A stretch of 64,000 nucleotides of DNA from positions 1 through 64,000 of the forward strand of contig CAMQZC010000002.1 in assembly GCA_947039485.1 (NCBI GenBank). The letters are read 5' to 3'. Below the pieces are notes generated by a model. The model was not told the origin of the DNA and made no database searches. It saw nothing but the letters and a program-made list of their open reading frames with translations. The position numbers and the translations under genes are program-made. Shown here piece after piece: positions 59,523 through 64,000 of the stretch (its first letter is position 1; each line of letters starts with the position of its first letter). The stretch comes from an uncultured Verrucomicrobiales bacterium (GTDB taxonomy: Bacteria; Verrucomicrobiota; Verrucomicrobiia; Verrucomicrobiales; Akkermansiaceae).

Positions 59523-61129
59523 CCTCTCAAGAACTTATCGAGAGCCTACGCGGTCGGCTCGACAGCCAGCTCTGGCGACTCTCTCACCTCTACTGGATAG
59601 AGAACAAGCAGGGCGTGATGCAGCGATTCTCCCCCAATGCGGCGCAACTGCGCCTGCATCGGGGTCTGGGCTCGCGCAACGCCATCCTCAAGGCGCGACA
59701 GCTGGGCATCTCCACCTACGTCGCCCTGCTGATGCTTGATCGTTGCATCTTCAGCCCCAACTACCACGCAGGCATCATTGACAAGAGCCTCCTTGATGCA
59801 GAACAAAAGCTCGATAAAATCCGCTTTGCCTGGGAGAATCTCGACTATATGCCAAGCCATGCAAGCGAGCAGGATCAAGCCCTAGCCCTGCTGGGGCGCA
59901 TCATTAAGCAGCAAAGTGGAACCATGCGTGGCGGCAAGCTAAGCCCCTGCACCGATAGCCGCAGTAAAATTGCACTAAGCAACGGTAGTGACATCCGCAT
60001 CGGCACCACCCTGAGAGGTGGCACCCTCCAGATGCTGCATATCTCCGAGCTCGCGCACGTCTCTATTCACAGCCCTTGGCGGGCGAGAGAGATTCGCAGC
60101 GGTGCGATCAACACCGTTGCGAGCAGCGGCAGCATCATCCTAGAGAGCACGCATGAGGGGGGGCACTATGGGGTCAACTACGACATCATGAATCAGGCGA
60201 TGGAGAATCGCGCCACCCCAGCCGCTGAGCTCAGTGAGCTCGACTTCCGATTCTTCTTCATCAGCTGGTTTGACCACAGCGACTACCAGCTCAGCGGCCG
60301 CGGTGGCTGGACAGAGCGCATGGGAGAGTACTTTGAGAAGCTCGCAGATGTGGGTATTGAGCTTAGCCATGCCCAAAAGCTCTGGTATGCGCGCATGGAG
60401 CGCAGCATGGGCTCGGCTATGCAGCAGGAGTACCCCTCTAGTCCTCATGAGGCCTTTTCCACAGGCCATGACGGTGCGATCTACGGCCACCAACTCAGCA
60501 AATTGCGCGAGGATGGGCATATTGGTGCAGCCTTTGACTACAATGCAGAGGAGGCGCTCTATAGCTCATGGGACTTAGGGCTGAGCGATCATACAGCCAT
60601 CTGGCTTGTCCAATGCTATGGCGGGCACGTCTACTGGCTCGACCACTACGCGATCAACCAGCAGCCCATTAGCCACTTTGCCAGCAAAATCAAGGCATGG
60701 GAGCAGCAGTATGGCCTCATTGAGGAGCACTACCTCCCCCACGATGCCGCACATCGTGACCCCCATGGGCATTCCTATGTCGAGAGTCTCGCCAAGCTGG
60801 GCATCCAGCGCGTGCGTGTCGTGCCTCGCAGCCCCGACATCTGGCGAGGCATCAATAACCTGCGTAGCATCTTATGCAAGAGCTACTTTCACCCCAACAC
60901 ACTCAAGGGGCGCCTTAACCTCAAAGGACTTGAGGAGCCGAGCGCGCTACACTCTCTGGAGATGTATCGCAGCGCGCCTCCTAGCAGCAGTGGTAGCCTG
61001 AGAGAGTCACCGCTGCATGATGAGCACTCACACTCCGCTGATGCGGCGCGATACTTTGCAGAAGCTCACAGTCATGGGATGATTGGATCCGCTATTTCTG
61101 GTAGAATTCGTCGTAGAGCGCTCATGTAA
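59519..61129 (+). CDS. Phage-type terminase large subunit
   Basis: 536 residues. ATPase: KARQLGIST at about 58-66 (deviant Walker A), HISELAH at about 174-180 (Walker B with Glu 177), and the motif III-like ILESTHEGG at about 207-215. EYPSSPHEAFSTG at about 304-316 is a terminase hallmark. The RNase H-like nuclease shows WDLGLSDHT (D352, D357), PHDAAHRD (H408, D409) and HSADAARYFAE (D508), all where a working packaging nuclease needs them. Phages use it to translocate and cut DNA into the head. Nothing else phage-like other than the two coupled upstream genes is present. No terminase small subunit is visible. Function here is unproven. Confidence 0.85.
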   Translation: MTSQELIESLRGRLDSQLWRLSHLYWIENKQGVMQRFSPNAAQLRLHRGLGSRNAILKARQLGISTYVALLMLDRCIFSPNYHAGIIDKSLLDAEQKLDKIRFAWENLDYMPSHASEQDQALALLGRIIKQQSGTMRGGKLSPCTDSRSKIALSNGSDIRIGTTLRGGTLQMLHISELAHVSIHSPWRAREIRSGAINTVASSGSIILESTHEGGHYGVNYDIMNQAMENRATPAAELSELDFRFFFISWFDHSDYQLSGRGGWTERMGEYFEKLADVGIELSHAQKLWYARMERSMGSAMQQEYPSSPHEAFSTGHDGAIYGHQLSKLREDGHIGAAFDYNAEEALYSSWDLGLSDHTAIWLVQCYGGHVYWLDHYAINQQPISHFASKIKAWEQQYGLIEEHYLPHDAAHRDPHGHSYVESLAKLGIQRVRVVPRSPDIWRGINNLRSILCKSYFHPNTLKGRLNLKGLEEPSALHSLEMYRSAPPSSSGSLRESPLHDEHSHSADAARYFAEAHSHGMIGSAISGRIRRRALM

Positions 61130-61166
61130 AAAATCTATCAAATAGACAACTCAGAGCTTTTTTAGC

Positions 61167-61195
61167 TTGATTATTTAAGCCTTTCCTATTAGGCT
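61167..61195 (+). promoter_or_regulatory. Weak possible promoter of the AsmA-like gene
   Basis: TTGATT (61167-61172), a 17-base spacer and TAGGCT (61190-61195), ten bases before the GTG at 61205. The -10 box matches only three of six, so this is tentative. Confidence 0.3.
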
Positions 61196-61204
61196 TATCC
61201 AATC

Positions 61205-62857
61205 GTGGCAAGAAGGCGTAAAAAGGTTATAAAAGCAACAGATACTCGCAAATATTCTTTTTCCAGCAAAAAGAGTTTAAAGCAGCGCGTACTTATCACT
61301 CTAATAATTTCAGCCTCAATCATTTCCATCATTGCCTTTATCGGCTACCATCAAGCACTCAACTACCTGCAAAGCGAGCGTTTTAGAGCATTCGCTGAGC
61401 AGAGCAGCCAAACAGCGATCGGCGCTAGTGATTTACAAATCGCCCAGCCATTGAGCATCGATGGAAATAACCTCTACCTACCTGCCATTTCCGTGGAGAT
61501 GGGCAATCAGGACGTCGAGCTACAAATTGAGGGGCTCAATGCCGACATCAACCGCACCTCTCTCTGGAATAACGAGCTTCACCTACGAAAAATCATCATC
61601 GCAGAGAGTCATCAGCAGATTAGCAGCCTCGCGCCAGTTCAATACATCATCGCCCAGCCCAAGAGCCGCACAGAAAGCACTAAAACTTCATCCACGCTCA
61701 TGAGCCTCCCTGATAAAGAGTCTCGCGAGTCCAGCCCCAGCGAGGATACTAATCCTGTCGAAACGAAGGAAAAGCCCAGCTTCCTCCAACGAATCAAGCC
61801 TGAGAAAATCACCCTCGACGAGCTGGTGCTCAAGAACAACAGCATCAGCATCCACGCGGGAGAGAAGCTCTACCAAATCAAGGGATCCCACATCATCGCC
61901 AAACCAATGAGCCCACTGAGCATCAGTACTCACAACTGGCGATTACAGCTGGAGAATGGTGTCCTCAAGCTGCCCCTGAGCTTCATCCAAGAGAGCAGCA
62001 TCAAGAGCGCGACCATCAACACCACCAAGACGAGTATCATCCTCAACAATGCCAGTCTGCTGCTCTCCCCCGGTGAGCTAATCGCTCAGGGTGCCTACCA
62101 AAACAACAACCAACAGTGGCGGCTCAAGCTGCGCGCCAACAAGGCCAATGTCGCGCGCATCATCAAGGATGACTGGCGACGCATCATCAAGGGCGAGCTC
62201 TATGGCAGCATGAATTTAGAGGGCAAGCGCGGCAAGATTGAGCGCGCACGTGGTGATGCCTCCATCCTCAAGGGAGAGATTGAGATGCTACCTTTCTTGG
62301 GCAGCATCTGCTACGATGGCAGCTACCCCTACCGCCATATCACGCTCGAGCGAGCTACCTGCCATATAAGCTACCCCTACGAGAGCAAACAGCTCAACAT
62401 CCACAACTCATGGCTCATCGACAAGATCGATATCCGAGCTCATGGCAAAATCCGCATCAAGGGACAAATTATCATTGGCGATGACAAGAGCCTCACGGGT
62501 AATCTGCGCGTAGGTCTGCCCGAACATATCGTGAATCATGTGGTCATGGGTATGCAGCCCGCCATTGACCAGATATTTAATGCAGGCAAGAGCGATGGCT
62601 ACCTCTGGCTGAGCATCAACCTCAGCGGCAGCATCGATCAGCCTCGCGAGGATTTAAGCATCCGCGTTAAGTCCCTCTTTGGGGCATCCCTCCTCGAGGG
62701 AGCCGCTAACCAGCTACTCAACAGGGCAGGACGCCTCATCCAAGGCGCATCACCCAAACAAGGCAAGAAGGATTCGCGCCCCGAGCGCCCAGAGAGCAGC
62801 CCCAGCATCAGGAACGGAAACGATTTAATTCGTAGCGGTCTCCAAAGCATTTTCTAA
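61205..62857 (+). CDS. AsmA-like envelope protein
   Basis: 550 residues, starting with GTG. A basic N-terminus (MARRRKKVIKATDTRK) precedes one membrane helix (LITLIISASIISIIAFIGY). The rest is periplasmic: a first beta domain (ISVEMGNQDVELQIEGLNA), a serine-rich linker (about 150-185) and a longer beta region. It ends in SIDQPREDLSIRVKSLFGASLLEGA, which is close to the C-terminal end of AsmA-family and DUF748 proteins (an AsmA_2-like end with a final amphipathic helix). AsmA-type proteins are thought to help carry phospholipids between membranes. It is followed after 11 bases by the IF-1-like gene. Confidence 0.72.
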   Translation: MARRRKKVIKATDTRKYSFSSKKSLKQRVLITLIISASIISIIAFIGYHQALNYLQSERFRAFAEQSSQTAIGASDLQIAQPLSIDGNNLYLPAISVEMGNQDVELQIEGLNADINRTSLWNNELHLRKIIIAESHQQISSLAPVQYIIAQPKSRTESTKTSSTLMSLPDKESRESSPSEDTNPVETKEKPSFLQRIKPEKITLDELVLKNNSISIHAGEKLYQIKGSHIIAKPMSPLSISTHNWRLQLENGVLKLPLSFIQESSIKSATINTTKTSIILNNASLLLSPGELIAQGAYQNNNQQWRLKLRANKANVARIIKDDWRRIIKGELYGSMNLEGKRGKIERARGDASILKGEIEMLPFLGSICYDGSYPYRHITLERATCHISYPYESKQLNIHNSWLIDKIDIRAHGKIRIKGQIIIGDDKSLTGNLRVGLPEHIVNHVVMGMQPAIDQIFNAGKSDGYLWLSINLSGSIDQPREDLSIRVKSLFGASLLEGAANQLLNRAGRLIQGASPKQGKKDSRPERPESSPSIRNGNDLIRSGLQSIF

Positions 62858-62868
62858 GACAACCACAC

Positions 62869-63093
62869 ATGAGCCGATACCCATCCGAATTCATCACCGC
62901 TACCTGCCGCATCACCGAACGCATCGCCCCCACGGCCTACCGAGCTACACTACCTAACGGAAAGCCAACAGTTGCCTTTCTTCAGCGCAAGGAGGCTCAC
63001 CTCATCGAGCTCATCAACATAGGCGACGAGGTGCTCGTTAGCATCGCCACAGCTGACTTTGATCGGGCACGCATCCGCCAAATATTGAGCTAA
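62869..63093 (+). CDS. IF-1-like OB-fold protein
   Basis: 74 residues. The order of strands resembles translation initiation factor IF-1: TATCRITERIAPTAYRATLPNG (an NG turn) and GDEVLVSIATADFDRARIRQI (GDxVxV then RxRI). But many usual IF-1 positions differ: HISGKMR is replaced by AFLQRKEAHL. It could be a divergent IF-1 or an unrelated S1-type OB-fold that binds RNA. If the genome has a standard infA, this would be a paralog. It is 11 bases after the AsmA-like gene and 21 bases before the sugar transferase, so co-transcribed. Confidence 0.55.
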   Translation: MSRYPSEFITATCRITERIAPTAYRATLPNGKPTVAFLQRKEAHLIELINIGDEVLVSIATADFDRARIRQILS

Positions 63094-63114
63094 TAAGCTC
63101 GCCCCTCTCTCTCC

Positions 63115-64000
63115 ATGCACGCCAACAAACAAGCCCTCTCTCGCATCAGCCCGCTTGTCGATGCTGCTCTTGTCTATATCTTTACACGATACTCAACTGA
63201 CATCACCAACCTCATCGCCCCCATCCTAGGGTGGCCTAACATCGAGGATGTCTCCATCCTTCAGACCACGCCCTTTATCTGCGGCGCAGCTATAGCAGCT
63301 ATCCCCCTCATGCTCATGTTTGTGGGCTTTTACAGGGGCAACAACCTCCAGCGCACCAGAGTAGCGCTCAAACAACTGAGTATCGTTTGCGCCTACATCT
63401 TTACAGCTCTCGCTATCTACCTGACGCTACACCCCCATAGCCAAGCAACAAATCATGCCATCACCATCAACATGATAGGCATACCAATCGCCATCCTCCT
63501 GCGCTATTACTCCTTCAAATTGCTACTCACCAGAACAGCACTAGCCTCATGCTACCTGCGTCATGTCCTCCTCGTTGGCAACGACGACGACGTCAAGAAA
63601 GGATGGGCGAAACTCCCAACTTACTGGACCCGCACCATGGAGAACCCCATCCGACACATCCCCGGTCAAACCAGCAATGAGGAACTGCGCGAGAAAATCA
63701 TATTGCAAAACCCCGATCTTGCAATCTTCTTTGGAGGGATGGATACGCAGCTACAACAACTACCAGTCATCCAGACCTGCCGCGAGCTTGGCATCAACCT
63801 CTACTTCCCCATTAGTAGCAGCCCCCTCAACCAGACACACACACGAGTGGAGGCTATTGGCAATCATCATATGCTCATCGTGAGCAACTTCCCCGACAAC
63901 AGTTGGGCTCCCTTTATCAAGAGTTGCAGCGATCGTATCATTGCACTCCTCTTGCTCATCTGCAGCTCACCTCTGTGGCTGATTGCCGCCATCATCATCA
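63115..64000 (+). CDS. Polyprenyl-phosphate sugar phosphotransferase, N-terminal part (3' end outside window)
   Basis: The frame from the ATG at 63115 stays open to the window end (295 codons). Four N-terminal membrane helices (for example FICGAAIAAIPLMLMFVGFY, then the hydrophobic stretch near 3' of them) are followed by a nucleotide-fold-like region (HVLLVGNDDDV, then LREKIILQNPDLAIFFGG) and the start of the next membrane part SCSDRIIALLLLICSSPLWL, which begins the Bac_transf domain. This is the layout of WcaJ/WbaP-type initiating enzymes that put a sugar phosphate on undecaprenyl phosphate for exopolysaccharide or O-antigen. The active site lies beyond the window. It follows the IF-1-like gene after 21 bases. 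Confidence 0.82.
   Translation, partial: MHANKQALSRISPLVDAALVYIFTRYSTDITNLIAPILGWPNIEDVSILQTTPFICGAAIAAIPLMLMFVGFYRGNNLQRTRVALKQLSIVCAYIFTALAIYLTLHPHSQATNHAITINMIGIPIAILLRYYSFKLLLTRTALASCYLRHVLLVGNDDDVKKGWAKLPTYWTRTMENPIRHIPGQTSNEELREKIILQNPDLAIFFGGMDTQLQQLPVIQTCRELGINLYFPISSSPLNQTHTRVEAIGNHHMLIVSNFPDNSWAPFIKSCSDRIIALLLLICSSPLWLIAAIII

Noticed and set aside
61130..61204. Terminator after the terminase gene
   Set aside because: AGCT-T6-AGCT is only a four-pair stem; I could not support a terminator here.

Overview
The window looks like the chromosome of a free-standing Gram-negative bacterium, most likely a member of the PVC group (Verrucomicrobiota; Akkermansiaceae-like is my best guess, an inference from gene content and not a measured placement). 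The genes pointing that way are two adjacent bactofilins, a menaquinone methyltransferase (MenG), a complex I operon, biosynthetic arginine decarboxylase, lipoproteins with clear lipoboxes, an AsmA-like envelope protein and LysA for meso-diaminopimelate/lysine. No rRNA, tRNA, CRISPR array, insertion sequence or integrase was seen.

Layout. 1-5.5 kb: the 3' end of a gene with twelve in-frame 21-bp repeats and a DUF4384-like domain, a Sel1-repeat protein, an AI-2E-type permease, lysA and a membrane-anchored alpha/beta hydrolase. 5.5-16.8 kb: two pseudouridine synthases, a TPR protein, an NSS sodium symporter with a 36-residue MetS-like partner, rubrerythrin, a lipoprotein, and minus-strand genes for MenG, isocitrate dehydrogenase, an anchored discoidin-like protein, an acyl-ACP thioesterase, an O6-methylguanine methyltransferase and two small exported proteins. 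16.9-22.9 kb: a YejBEA-type peptide ABC importer with unusual extracytoplasmic insertions and only one ATPase gene. 23.1-29 kb: a HAD protein lacking its nucleophile, a maltose acetyltransferase-type protein, a lower-GC SauUSI-like type IV restriction enzyme and an MscS channel. 29-39.5 kb: UvrA2, two bactofilins, speA, a lipoprotein hydrolase, a metallo-beta-lactamase-fold hydrolase, nrdR and a gamma-carbonic-anhydrase-fold protein. 39.7-52.5 kb: an eleven-gene complex I operon, nuoD to nuoN, on the minus strand. 52.8-61.1 kb: three genes joined by ATGA stop/start overlaps: a helical 430-residue protein, a giant 1810-residue protein and an apparently intact phage-type terminase large subunit, with no capsid, portal or integrase beside them. 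61.2-64 kb: an AsmA-like protein, an IF-1-like OB-fold protein and the start of a polyprenyl-phosphate sugar transferase.

Two things stand out. First, the terminase module is packed between core genes and every recognisable catalytic motif of the terminase is present, so it is the best candidate for an undescribed system (domesticated packaging module, satellite or ancient phage remnant under selection). Second, at least seven unrelated genes have a sigma-70-like promoter whose -10 box ends exactly six bases before the ATG, so that transcription should start on the A of the start codon. With the general lack of Shine-Dalgarno sequences, this suggests widespread leaderless or SD-independent initiation.
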